This document shows positions 1 to 7,749 of a DNA stretch of 64,000 nucleotides, piece after piece. How positions within the stretch are numbered: the first letter of the stretch is position 1; the number at the start of each line of letters is the position of its first letter. The translations under genes and the position numbers were made by a program. A model generated the notes under the pieces. That model searched no databases and was not told the origin of the DNA. It saw only the letters and a list, made by a program, of their open reading frames with translations. The stretch is from JADKAV01 sp963733395 (GTDB taxonomy: Bacteria > Actinomycetota > Actinomycetes > S36-B12 > UBA10799), in NCBI GenBank assembly GCA_963733395.1, contig CAVTCZ010000005.1, positions 310,001-374,000 on the forward strand. The letters are read 5' to 3'.

Positions 1-493
1 GGTTGATGCTGTCCGGCTCGTCGGTGATGCAGGAGCGGTTGCACTGCCGGGCGAAGGAGTCGCCCGAGGTGCCCAGGGTTTCGGCCAGGCGGGCGTAGGA
101 GGCGTCGATGGCGGCGTTCTTCTTGGCCTTCTGGCCGTCGCCACTGTCGAGGACCACCTTCACGGAGACACCCCGGCTGAACGCCCGCAGCAGGGCGTCG
201 ATCACAGGGTGGTTCGGCTGGATCACGAAGTAGGACAACACGATGGACTCGCCAGCTCCGGTGTCATCGATCAAAGCGGAGAGGGCGTCGCTGATCGCCA
301 GGTCCTGGGTACCCGGCACGGGGTAGTTGAAGAGGACTTCCACGCCGGTGCGCAGCGACGGTGATGGCGGCGCCGCGGCAGGTGGCTGTGGATCGACCGG
401 GGGGTCGACCGGCGGCGGCCCGCCCGCTGCGGCCGGAGTGACGGCCAACAGTGCACACAGCGCCGCCGCCGCTACCTGCATGAACCGCCTCAT
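1..493 (-). CDS. Secreted phospholipase D-like protein, 3' part cut off by window edge
   Basis: This is the 5' part of a minus-strand gene starting at ATG 493; an ATG at 481 is also possible. The N-terminus (MRRFMQVAAAALCALLAV, then AAAGGPPPV) is a signal peptide followed by a Pro-rich linker. The segments LFNYPVPGTQDLAISDAL, LSYFVIQPNHPVIDALL and VKVVLDSGDGQ match the next gene downstream on the same strand almost motif for motif (FNYPQVG, SFFVIQPNYPVVDALI, RVVLDSGDGQ). The two are therefore paralogues, probably from a tandem duplication. The window ends at DSIN, just before the expected first HxK motif, so catalytic residues cannot be checked. By homology it is an extracytoplasmic PLD-superfamily protein; the substrate is unknown. 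Confidence 0.72.
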   Translation of the reverse strand, partial: MRRFMQVAAAALCALLAVTPAAAGGPPPVDPPVDPQPPAAAPPSPSLRTGVEVLFNYPVPGTQDLAISDALSALIDDTGAGESIVLSYFVIQPNHPVIDALLRAFSRGVSVKVVLDSGDGQKAKKNAAIDASYARLAETLGTSGDSFARQCNRSCITDEPDSIN

Positions 494-511
494 CGGGTCA
501 GTCTCCCACGC

Positions 512-2095
512 TCACTTCGAGGCCTTGCGGTACGTGTAGTCCTTCTGGCGGCTGAAGGGCTCGAGGGTCGCCGAACCGTCCGCGGTCTGGATGACCCGGA
601 CCTTGAGCTTCTGTTTCTTCTTCTTCGGGGCGAGCACGACTGTCGGATTCGACTTCGGTTTCTTGACCGTGCAGATCTTGCGCTTCTTCAGGGTCTGGCC
701 TTTGCCCTTCACCTTGCACGTGACGACGGTTCGCAGGCGCTGGCCCTCGACGGTGCGGGTGGACTTCAACTCGGTGCGCTTGGTGAGCTTCTTGGGCAAC
801 TTGCGTTTGACGGTCTGCTTCTCCTTGATCAGCGGGGTGACCTCGGTGTTGGCCTCCTCCTCGATCTGCTCCTCGCTGGCGGCCCCGGCGCGGCCGCAAC
901 CGGCCGTGAGCGTGGGGTCGTTCCAGATCATGTCGAAGTTGCCGACGAAGGCGGCGTGCAGGGCTGCGTCGTCAGTCAGCAGGAAGGTCTCGTCGTTGCG
1001 GACCAGCGCATTCCGAGTCAAGTTGTGACTGCCCACCCACGCCACCTTGGCGTCGGGATGGCCGTCGAAACCCCCGCCGATGGTGAGGTACTTGCCGTGG
1101 ATGCCGACCTTCGACGCCGACGGCTTGTCGGCGATCCGCACCTCGACCGGAGGCAGCAGGGAATCGCAGAACTCGCGGGTGATCGTGTCGGTGCGGGCGA
1201 TCACCCGCACGCCGCAGCCGGCCTGGGCCATCTCGTTGAGCCGGTTGCGCACCTTGGGGCGGGTGAAGTACGAAGCCATGACGTTCACCGCGGTCGGCGC
1301 CAGCGCGCAATCCACCTTCATCAGGGCCTGCGACACGGAGTCGCCGTCGTCGGTCCGCGGGAAGTAGTAGGGCGTGGACATCCCGAATGCCGTCGGTGGC
1401 CGGAAGGCGTTGTAGTCGTTGCCAGGGACGTTCAGCCGGGCGGCGAGGTTCTCGAAGTAGCCGAGGTAACTGCCGTAGAGCAGCGGGTTGCCGCTGGCGA
1501 CGACTGCGGCGTTCCAGGCCGCGTCCCCGGAACCGTCGCTGCGGACGTTTCCGGTCGATTGGAACACGACGTTCGTGAGGTCCCCCGCCTGTGACATCGC
1601 AACGAACTTGTTGTGGTCGATGCTGTCCGGCGCTTTCGAGATGCAGGCGAGCACGCACTGCATGGCGAAGGAGGGCGCACCCGGATCCTTCCCGAGGGCC
1701 AGCGCCAGGCGCTCGAACGTCTCGTCCATGGCCTGGTTCGTGGCGGCCGACTGGCCGTCGCCACTGTCGAGCACGACCCGCACGTCCGCGCCCCGGCCAC
1801 GGGCGTTGATCAGCGCATCGACGACCGGGTAGTTGGGCTGGATGACGAAGAAGGAGGCCACCACCTGCGCGCCGGGCGGCACGCTGTCGAGCAGTCGCGT
1901 CAGGTCGTTGTTGATCGCCGGATCGGGCAGGCCGACCTGCGGGTAGTTGAAGACCGGATACAGCTGCGGATCCGGCGCCGACGGGCTGGCGCTCGGGCTG
2001 GCGGAGGGATCTCCAGGACCGGCCGGGTCGGCCACGGCGGGCAGGATTCCGGCAGCCATCAACAAGGCCACGAGTGTCACCGTCAACCACCGCAT
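512..2095 (-). CDS. Secreted phospholipase D-like protein with Lys-rich C-terminus
   Basis: The start chosen is ATG 2095, which gives the signal peptide MRWLTVTLVALLMAAGILPAVA; ATG 2104 is only three codons upstream and cannot be excluded. The mature protein begins with a Ser/Pro/Ala linker. Two PLD half-sites are visible: HNKFV followed by QSTGNV, and HGKYLTI followed by VGSHNLT and NDETFLL. The His and Lys of each HxK are kept, but the Asp that normally completes HxKxxxxD is Ser in the first and Gly in the second. The last ~120 residues are very rich in Lys/Arg (KRKLPKKLTKR, APKKKKQKLKVR), which suggests binding to an anionic wall polymer or nucleic acid. It is a paralogue of the truncated gene at 1-493 and divergent from icmA. 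The substrate could be a phospholipid, a wall polymer or DNA; sequence alone does not decide. Confidence 0.78.
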   Translation of the reverse strand: MRWLTVTLVALLMAAGILPAVADPAGPGDPSASPSASPSAPDPQLYPVFNYPQVGLPDPAINNDLTRLLDSVPPGAQVVASFFVIQPNYPVVDALINARGRGADVRVVLDSGDGQSAATNQAMDETFERLALALGKDPGAPSFAMQCVLACISKAPDSIDHNKFVAMSQAGDLTNVVFQSTGNVRSDGSGDAAWNAAVVASGNPLLYGSYLGYFENLAARLNVPGNDYNAFRPPTAFGMSTPYYFPRTDDGDSVSQALMKVDCALAPTAVNVMASYFTRPKVRNRLNEMAQAGCGVRVIARTDTITREFCDSLLPPVEVRIADKPSASKVGIHGKYLTIGGGFDGHPDAKVAWVGSHNLTRNALVRNDETFLLTDDAALHAAFVGNFDMIWNDPTLTAGCGRAGAASEEQIEEEANTEVTPLIKEKQTVKRKLPKKLTKRTELKSTRTVEGQRLRTVVTCKVKGKGQTLKKRKICTVKKPKSNPTVVLAPKKKKQKLKVRVIQTADGSATLEPFSRQKDYTYRKASK

Positions 2096-2162
2096 CCCTC
2101 CCATGGTCGCACGGATACCCGCATGGGGGCCGGAGCTGCTCGTGCGCGCGTAGACTCGGCGC

Positions 2163-3830
2163 ATGGACGCCGAGCAGATCGCTGAGGGTCGTCGCCGCTG
2201 GCAGCAGCGGTACGAGGCAGCCGGTACCCGGGACGCCGACTTCACCACGTTGAGCGGGCTGGAAGTGGACCCGGTGTACGGCCCGGAGGCGGCAACGCCG
2301 GGCTTCGACGGCATCGGCTGGCCGGGGGAGTACCCGTTCACCCGGGGGCTGTACCCGACGGGCTACCGGGGCCGGCCCTGGACCATCCGCCAGTTCGCCG
2401 GGTTCGGCAACGCCGAGCAGACCAACGCCCGCTACAAGATGCTGCTGGCCGCCGGTGGCGGCGGGCTGAGCGTGGCCTTCGACATGCCGACGCTGATGGG
2501 TCGCGACTCGGACGACCCGCGCGCGCTCGGGGAGGTCGGCCACTGCGGCGTGGCCATCGACTCGGCGGCGGACATGGATGTGCTCTTCGGTGGCATCCCG
2601 CTCGGCGAGACCACCACCTCCATGACGATCTCGGGCCCGGCGGTGCCGATCTTCTGCATGTACGTCGTGGCCGCCGAGCGTCAGGGGTTCGCGCCGGCTG
2701 ATCTCGACGGGACCCTGCAGACCGACATCTTCAAGGAGTACATCGCCCAGAAGGAGTGGATCTTCCCGCCGGAGCCACATCTGCGGCTCATCGGTGACCT
2801 GATGGCGTACACCGACGCGCAGATGCCGCGGTACAAGCCCCTGAGCGTGTCCGGCTACCACATCCGGGAGGCGGGGTCGACGGCCGCGCAGGAACTCGCC
2901 TTCACACTGGCCGACGGTTTCGGATATGTGGAGTTGGGCAAGGCCCGCGGCCTGGATGTGGACCGGTTCGCCCCCGGACTCAGCTTCTTCTTCGATGCCC
3001 ACATCGACTTCTTCGAGGAGATCGCCAAGTTCCGGGCGGCGCGACGCATCTGGGCGCGCTGGCTGCGCGACCGCTACGGCGCCACGACCCAGCGGGCACA
3101 GTGGCTGCGCTTCCACACGCAGACGGCAGGAGTGTCGTTGACCGCGCAGCAGCCGGACAACAACGTGGTGCGGACTGCCGTGGAAGCGATGGCGGCGGTA
3201 CTCGGCGGCACGAACTCGCTGCACACGAACGCCCTCGACGAGGTGCTGGCGCTGCCCAGCGAGAAGGCCGCTGAGATCGCCCTGCGCACCCAGCAGGTGA
3301 TCATGGAGGAGACCGGGGTCATGAACGTGGCCGACCCACTCGGTGGGTCCTGGTACGTCGAGGCACTGACCGATCGGATCGAGCAGGAGGCCGAGCAGAT
3401 CTTCAGCAAGATCGAGGACATGGGCGGCGACGGCACGATCCTGTCCGGGCTGCTGCGCGGCATCGAGGACGGCTGGTTCACCAGCGAGATCGCCGACGCC
3501 GCCTTCGCGTACCAGCGGGCGCTCGAGAAGGGCGACAAGCACCAGGTCGGCGTCACTGTGCACACCGAGTCGATCGAGGAGCCGCTGGAGATCATGCGGG
3601 TCTCACACGAGGTGGAGCGCGATCAGGTGGCGTTGTTGGCCGCGCGCCGCGGCGACCGCGACGAGGCGGCGGTGATGGACGCGCTCAACGGGCTGCTGGC
3701 GGCGGCCAGGTCGCAGGAGAACATGATCCCCGTCATGATCGACGCGGCCCGCCACGAGGCGACGCTGGGCGAGATGTGCAACGTGCTGCGCCAGGAGTGG
3801 GGCGAGTACACCGAGCCGGCCCGGATCTGA
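2163..3830 (+). CDS. icmA: Isobutyryl-CoA mutase large subunit (acyl-CoA mutase, B12-dependent)
   Basis: This 555-residue protein is the catalytic TIM-barrel subunit of a coenzyme-B12 acyl-CoA mutase and lacks the C-terminal cobalamin domain. That length fits the separate large subunit IcmA. The substrate-pocket positions are diagnostic: Phe78 in TIRQFAGF (Tyr89 in methylmalonyl-CoA mutase, Phe in ICM, Ile in 2-hydroxyisobutyryl-CoA mutase) and Gln196 in YIAQKEW (Arg207 in methylmalonyl-CoA mutase). Both point to isobutyryl-/n-butyryl-CoA interconversion. Tyr232-His233 in SGYHIREAG are the conserved active-site pair. The small B12-binding subunit and the G-protein chaperone are not in this window. 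Isobutyryl-CoA mutase links valine catabolism and branched fatty-acid precursors to butyryl-CoA. ATG 2163 is the only sensible start; the gene converges on the TetR gene. Confidence 0.9.
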   Translation: MDAEQIAEGRRRWQQRYEAAGTRDADFTTLSGLEVDPVYGPEAATPGFDGIGWPGEYPFTRGLYPTGYRGRPWTIRQFAGFGNAEQTNARYKMLLAAGGGGLSVAFDMPTLMGRDSDDPRALGEVGHCGVAIDSAADMDVLFGGIPLGETTTSMTISGPAVPIFCMYVVAAERQGFAPADLDGTLQTDIFKEYIAQKEWIFPPEPHLRLIGDLMAYTDAQMPRYKPLSVSGYHIREAGSTAAQELAFTLADGFGYVELGKARGLDVDRFAPGLSFFFDAHIDFFEEIAKFRAARRIWARWLRDRYGATTQRAQWLRFHTQTAGVSLTAQQPDNNVVRTAVEAMAAVLGGTNSLHTNALDEVLALPSEKAAEIALRTQQVIMEETGVMNVADPLGGSWYVEALTDRIEQEAEQIFSKIEDMGGDGTILSGLLRGIEDGWFTSEIADAAFAYQRALEKGDKHQVGVTVHTESIEEPLEIMRVSHEVERDQVALLAARRGDRDEAAVMDALNGLLAAARSQENMIPVMIDAARHEATLGEMCNVLRQEWGEYTEPARI

Positions 3831-3832
3831 GG

Positions 3833-4433
3833 TCAGTCGTCGTCGAGTGGTGGCTGGGCCCGGTACAGGTAGCGGGTCAGTTCGGTGAACTTCTCGACGA
3901 AATCCTCGTCCGGGGTGATCTGCCGGATGATGGTGCGGTGGATGAGCGCGCCCATGAGGACGTCGAAGATGAACTCGCGGGAGGCGTCGGGGCTTGCCTC
4001 CCCGCGCTGCTGAGCTTCCGTGACGATCCGGTCGGTGTCGGCCAGGACGGGATCCAGCACCTTCTCGGTGAAGAGCCGGTGCGCCTCGGGGTCGCCGGAG
4101 GCGGCCGCCGCCACGGACAGGAACGCCGTCTGGCCGGAGGGGGATCCGAGATTCCCGCGGTACAACTGCATGCCGCTGCGGACGGTCTGTTCCACGGAGT
4201 CGATCTCGGGGATGGGGACGATCAGCTCGGCCACGGCGGACACTGCCAGATTGAGCTTGGTCGGGTAGCGGCGGTAGACGGTCGTCTTCGCCACGCCCGC
4301 CCGCTGCGCGGTGCCTTCGACGGTCAGCCCGGACAGGCCGCCTTCAGCCAGGAGGTCTCGGGCCGCGGCAAGGATGGCCTGTGTCGGCGTGCGGATCCCG
4401 CGGCCGCCCCGGCTTGCCGTTCATTGCACCCAT
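3833..4433 (-). CDS. TetR/AcrR family transcriptional regulator, apparent frameshift in N-terminus
   Basis: The C-terminal ~190 codons read as a TetR regulator: a helix-turn-helix (LTVEGTAQRAGVAKTTVYRRYPTK) and then a helical ligand domain ending PPLDDD. In that frame there is no ATG or GTG upstream of the HTH, and a TGA lies close by. The expected N-terminal arm, M(GA)MNGKPGRPRDP from ATG 4433 or 4424, is in another frame. A one-base shift near 4385-4400 joins the two into a normal TetR start, GRPRDP...TPTQAILAAARDLLAEGG. A GTG at 4294 would remove half of the HTH and is not credible. The shift may be a sequencing indel, given similar shifts in essential genes here, or a real inactivation. 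The gene converges on icmA and diverges from the thioredoxin-like gene; its target is unknown. Confidence 0.72.
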
Positions 4434-4531
4434 AGTCGGCAATCGTACCTTCCCCCGCCCCGGTGGCCTCCTCCGCGCTGTGAGGCACGGCGGGTGGCAC
4501 GGTTGCCGATCGGATGCGGGACAATGGCGCA

Positions 4532-5452
4532 ATGACGACTCAGCCCAATCCGAACCTGGCGCTGCGCGGCGCAGTCGATCTCGGCGCCCTGGCAGCAGCA
4601 CGGGAGGCCCAACAGCAAGCCGCAGCGCGCCAGGCCGACCCGACAGCGGCGGCGGTGATCATCGATGTCACCGAGGCCTCCTTCGAGGCCGACGTGATCG
4701 AAGCCTCCAAGGCGGTCCCGGTGGTCGTGGACCTGTGGGCGACCTGGTGTGGCCCCTGCAAACAGTTGAGCCCGATCCTCGAGAAGTTGGCGGTCGAGTA
4801 CGCCGGCCGCTGGGTGCTCGCGAAGGTCGACGTGGACGCGCAGCCGCAGATCGCGGCGGCCTTCCGCGTGCAGTCGATCCCGAGCATCGTCGCGGTGATC
4901 GGCGGTCAGGTGCTCCCGATGTTCCAGGGGGCGCTCCCCGAACCGCAGGTGCGGCAGTACATCGACGAGATGCTGCGGGTGGCGGGCGAAGCGGGTGTGG
5001 CTGGATCGGCGAGCGGTGGTGAGCCGGTGGCCGCGGAGCCAGAAGAGGATCCGCGCTGGGATCAGGCGGCCGACGCGATCGAAGCCGGCGACTGGGACGC
5101 CGCCATTGCGATGTACGAGCAGTTGCGCGCGGTCGATCCCGAGCAGGCGCAGGCTGCGATCGCCCAGGTGTCATTGGTGCGGCGCACCGAAGGTGTGGAC
5201 CCCACTGCCGCGATTGCGGCAGCCGATGCCGAGCCGCACGATCTGCAGAAGGCGCGGGTCGCCGCCGACGTGGAGGTCGCGCAGGGCCGGCCGGAAGCGG
5301 CCTTCGACCGGTTGCTGGCCGTCGTGCGGGCGACCGCGGGGCCGGAGCGAACCGCCGCGCGGGATGCGCTGGTGGACCTGTTCGGGCTCGTGGGCGATGC
5401 CGACCCGGCGGTGATCGGGGCCCGGACGAAGCTGGCGAACGCGCTGTTCTGA
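4532..5452 (+). CDS. Thioredoxin-like protein with C-terminal TPR-type helical region (CnoX/YbbN-like)
   Basis: From ATG 4532 the 306-residue protein has a ~45-residue N-terminal extension. A thioredoxin domain follows with WCGPCK (CGPC at residues 73-76) and the cis-proline loop QSIPSIV. After an acidic linker comes a helical C-terminal domain of TPR-like repeats (WDQAADAIEAGDWDAAIAMYEQL; ARVAADVEVAQGRPEAAFDRLL). This matches the actinobacterial tetratricopeptide-thioredoxin family related to E. coli CnoX/YbbN, a thiol-disulfide co-chaperone. It is cytoplasmic, with no signal peptide. Earlier ATGs at 4514 and 4524 would only add odd residues or lie in another frame. The 3' end of the gene is partly duplicated downstream at 5572-5641. 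Confidence 0.87.
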   Translation: MTTQPNPNLALRGAVDLGALAAAREAQQQAAARQADPTAAAVIIDVTEASFEADVIEASKAVPVVVDLWATWCGPCKQLSPILEKLAVEYAGRWVLAKVDVDAQPQIAAAFRVQSIPSIVAVIGGQVLPMFQGALPEPQVRQYIDEMLRVAGEAGVAGSASGGEPVAAEPEEDPRWDQAADAIEAGDWDAAIAMYEQLRAVDPEQAQAAIAQVSLVRRTEGVDPTAAIAAADAEPHDLQKARVAADVEVAQGRPEAAFDRLLAVVRATAGPERTAARDALVDLFGLVGDADPAVIGARTKLANALF

Positions 5453-5516
5453 GGGGCTCGGCGGGCTGAGGGCCCAGGCGGGCTGAGGGGCTCAGGCGGG
5501 CTGAGGGCCCAGGCGG

Positions 5517-5561
5517 GCAGATTGCGTGGTCGGCGCTTTTGTTGCCGGTTGTGCAATTTGC
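5517..5561. repeat. 45-bp palindromic element, copy 1 (degenerate)
   Basis: It begins GCAGATTGCG and ends with a diverged complement (GTGCAATTTGC). The interior is identical to copy 2 at 5654-5698. It belongs to the same size class as the three elements at 37.27-37.52 kb. Confidence 0.6.
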
Positions 5562-5653
5562 TGGTTGGGCCGACCCGGCGGTGGTCGCGGCTGGGACGAA
5601 GGTGGCGAACGCGCTTGTTCTGAGGGGCTCAGCGGGCTGAGCGGCTCAGGCGG

Positions 5654-5698
5654 GCAGATTGCGTGGTCGGCGCTTTTGTTGCCGGTTGCGCAATCTGC
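5654..5698. repeat. 45-bp palindromic element, copy 2 (perfect 10-bp arms)
   Basis: GCAGATTGCG at 5654-5663 and CGCAATCTGC at 5689-5698 are perfect inverted arms around a 25-nt centre. The element sits between the convergent thioredoxin-like gene and gatD. It has the same length and nearly the same termini as the elements at 37269-37313, 37372-37416 and 37475-37519. Confidence 0.68.
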
Positions 5699-5723
5699 CT
5701 ATCCCTGGGGCGGGCCGCACCCC

Positions 5724-6422
5724 TCAGCCGAGGACGGTGCGCAGGCGCTCCTCGCGCAAGTTCGTCACTTCGGGTTCCTCGATGAACGGCAACTCCCTGC
5801 CCACGGCCCATCCCAGCAGAACGTCGGCGATCTGCGGGTTGCGGGCCAGGCAGGGTCCGTGCAGGTACGTGCCGATGATGTGTCCGCTGGTGGCACCTTC
5901 CGACCCGTCGCCGTTGCCGACCCCCGCGCGGACCGCACCCAGCGGTGAGGCGCCGGGTCCGAGATGGGTGGCGCCGGCATGGTTCTCGTAGCCGGTGAGG
6001 ATCTGGTCCAGTGGTGCCTTGGCGGTGGCCGCGAGTTCTCCCACGGCCCGCTTGGGCAGCCGATCGGTGCGAACGTCCAACAACCCGAGTGCGGCGGTGG
6101 CGGTGCTGGTGGCGTCGGGGAAGTACTCGCCGAGCAACTGGTAGCCGGCGCAGATGGCCAGCACCGCAGCTCCGCGCTCGGCCGCCCGGATCAAGGACCC
6201 GTCGGCGCGCAGGGCGTTGACCGCGGCCGTCTGCGCGCTGTCCTCGCCACCGCCCAGGACGTAGAGGTCGCCGGACTCCGGCACCGGCTGTCCCGGTTCG
6301 ACCTGCAGCACCTCGACGTCGATGTCGTGCAGTCGGGCACGATGCCGCAGCGCCAGGACGTTGCCGCCGTCGCCGTACGTACCCAGCAGGTTGGGGTAGA
6401 TGGAGACCAGGGTGATGCTCAT
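5724..6422 (-). CDS. gatD: Lipid II isoglutaminyl synthase, glutamine amidotransferase subunit GatD
   Basis: This 232-residue CobB/CobQ-like class I glutamine amidotransferase supplies ammonia to MurT, which amidates the alpha-carboxyl of D-Glu in lipid II to D-isoGln. The nucleophile Cys91 lies in VLAICAGYQLLG and the catalytic His188 in GTYLHGP. N-terminal features (IYPNLLGTYGDGGN, YVLGGGEDSAQ) are typical of GatD. ATG 6422 overlaps the murT stop (ATGA), so the two are translationally coupled and form one complex at the inner face of the membrane. The length matches the family. Confidence 0.94.
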   Translation of the reverse strand: MSITLVSIYPNLLGTYGDGGNVLALRHRARLHDIDVEVLQVEPGQPVPESGDLYVLGGGEDSAQTAAVNALRADGSLIRAAERGAAVLAICAGYQLLGEYFPDATSTATAALGLLDVRTDRLPKRAVGELAATAKAPLDQILTGYENHAGATHLGPGASPLGAVRAGVGNGDGSEGATSGHIIGTYLHGPCLARNPQIADVLLGWAVGRELPFIEEPEVTNLREERLRTVLG

Positions 6423-7675
6423 TGCTGCTCCGCAGTGGTCCGCAAGTGGTGGAAGGCGGTGTAGGTGGCCGCGCAATCGACGACCGGCAGGTCGCGCATG
6501 CCGTCCGGCAGTGGCGCTCCGGGTGCATACGGATCCTCGATGACCACGTGGTCCACTTCTGCGTGCAAGAGGCGCACGGCCAAGTCCCGCCGGCGGTCGC
6601 CGGTGGCCACCACCACCCGGCCGCGCAGTTGCTCGAAGGGGACGTCCCACAGCCAGGAGGGATCCCGGCCGTCGGCGGCGTTGGAGTTGATCGTGACGAT
6701 CACCGGGGTGGGCGCCGGCGGCATGACATCCACCAGTTCCGACCAGCCCGCGGGGTTCTTGGCCAGCAACAGCCGGATCGTCAACTCGCCGACCTTGACC
6801 ACCGCATAGCGCCCGGAGACCGACTCGACCTTGGCCATCCGCCGGGCGGACTTCGCCGGGTCCAGGCCGAGCGAGACGGTGGCGACCAGAGCCAGTGCGC
6901 CGTTGGCCGCGTTGAACCGGCCGGGCAACTTCAAGTGCAGTTCGTAGCGCTGGTCGTCGGGGCCGTGCACGACGCCGTGATCCCCGACCCACTCCAGCGT
7001 CCACTGCGGCTGCGGGCGCGTGAAGCTGCATTGTGGGCATCCCCAGCCATCGCCATCGCGGGTCAGCAGCGCCCCGCAGTCCAGGCATACGGCCGAGTCG
7101 GCGGTCCATACCTGGCCGGCCGCGACCCACACGACGTTCGGGGCGTGACGTGCGGCCCAGGCGATCGACGGATCGTCGGCGTTGGCGACCACGGTCGTCC
7201 CGGCGGCGTCGACCAGCATGTCCCGCCAGCGGCGGGCGACCATGGCGACCTCGTTCATGCGGTCGAGCTGGTCGCGGCTGAGGTTGCCGAGGATGATGAC
7301 ACGCGGATCGGTGGCCTCGAAGATCGCCGGCAGGTACGCCTCGTCGACCTCGAGCACCGCCAGGGCGTCGGGATCGCCGCTGGCCAGCGTGACGGCCACG
7401 CCCGAGGTCATGTTGGCCCCGGTGTGCTGGCTGATCACGGGTCCGGCCTGCTCCACGGCTGTTGCCAGCAGGCGGGTCGTCGAGGTCTTGCCGTTGGTGG
7501 CGCTGACCAGTGCCGCCACCCGACCGCGTGCGAGGTCGCGGATCGCGTTGGGTGCCAGTTTCAGGATCACCCGTCCGCCGATGACCATGCCCTCGCCGCG
7601 GCCCATGCGCCGCGACAACGAGGAGGTCAGCAAGCCGAGGCGGGCAGCGGCGCGAGTGCGGGCGGTCACTGTCAC
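6419..7675 (-). CDS. murT: Lipid II isoglutaminyl synthase, Mur-ligase-like subunit MurT
   Basis: This is the Mur-ligase-type partner of GatD; it activates the D-Glu alpha-carboxyl of lipid II with ATP. From GTG 7675 it has 418 residues. The ATP-binding loop SATNGKTSTT is near residues 58-67. The MurT-specific zinc ribbon has Cys197/Cys200 (CLDC) and Cys213/Cys216 (CPQC), and a DUF1727 domain follows. The start is uncertain: GTG 7669 is also possible, and longer frames reach into the divergent helicase gene. It is first gene of the murT-gatD operon. Confidence 0.92.
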   Translation of the reverse strand: MTVTARTRAAARLGLLTSSLSRRMGRGEGMVIGGRVILKLAPNAIRDLARGRVAALVSATNGKTSTTRLLATAVEQAGPVISQHTGANMTSGVAVTLASGDPDALAVLEVDEAYLPAIFEATDPRVIILGNLSRDQLDRMNEVAMVARRWRDMLVDAAGTTVVANADDPSIAWAARHAPNVVWVAAGQVWTADSAVCLDCGALLTRDGDGWGCPQCSFTRPQPQWTLEWVGDHGVVHGPDDQRYELHLKLPGRFNAANGALALVATVSLGLDPAKSARRMAKVESVSGRYAVVKVGELTIRLLLAKNPAGWSELVDVMPPAPTPVIVTINSNAADGRDPSWLWDVPFEQLRGRVVVATGDRRRDLAVRLLHAEVDHVVIEDPYAPGAPLPDGMRDLPVVDCAATYTAFHHLRTTAEQQ

Positions 7676-7749
7676 ACGAGCGACTCTACGCCACCCGGCA
7701 TCGGGTGCCGACGTGCTGCGGGTGGCCCCGGTCTGCCACCCTCGGGGCT

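Larger units (their letters stand above)
5453..5723. repeat. Intergenic region with duplicated gene tail and GC-rich short repeats
   Basis: No gene is seen here. Just after the thioredoxin-like stop codon there are several near-identical units of the type GGGCTGAGGGCCCAGGC. Positions 5572-5641 are then an imperfect copy (about 70 bp, a few substitutions and one insertion) of 5402-5470, which is the last ~50 bp of the thioredoxin-like coding sequence plus its stop and trailer. Each copy is followed by a 45-bp palindromic element (5517-5561 and 5654-5698). This looks like a local duplication of gene tail plus repeat, later diverged. The duplicated tail has no start or promoter and is not a gene. 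Confidence 0.75.

Noticed and set aside
972..3563. Long minus-strand open frame opposite icmA
   Set aside because: It has low-complexity composition and no motifs, and it crosses the divergent promoter; icmA on the other strand is certain.
5572..5641. Second thioredoxin-like gene fragment as a real coding region
   Set aside because: Only the last codons and the trailer are duplicated; no domain, start or promoter is present.
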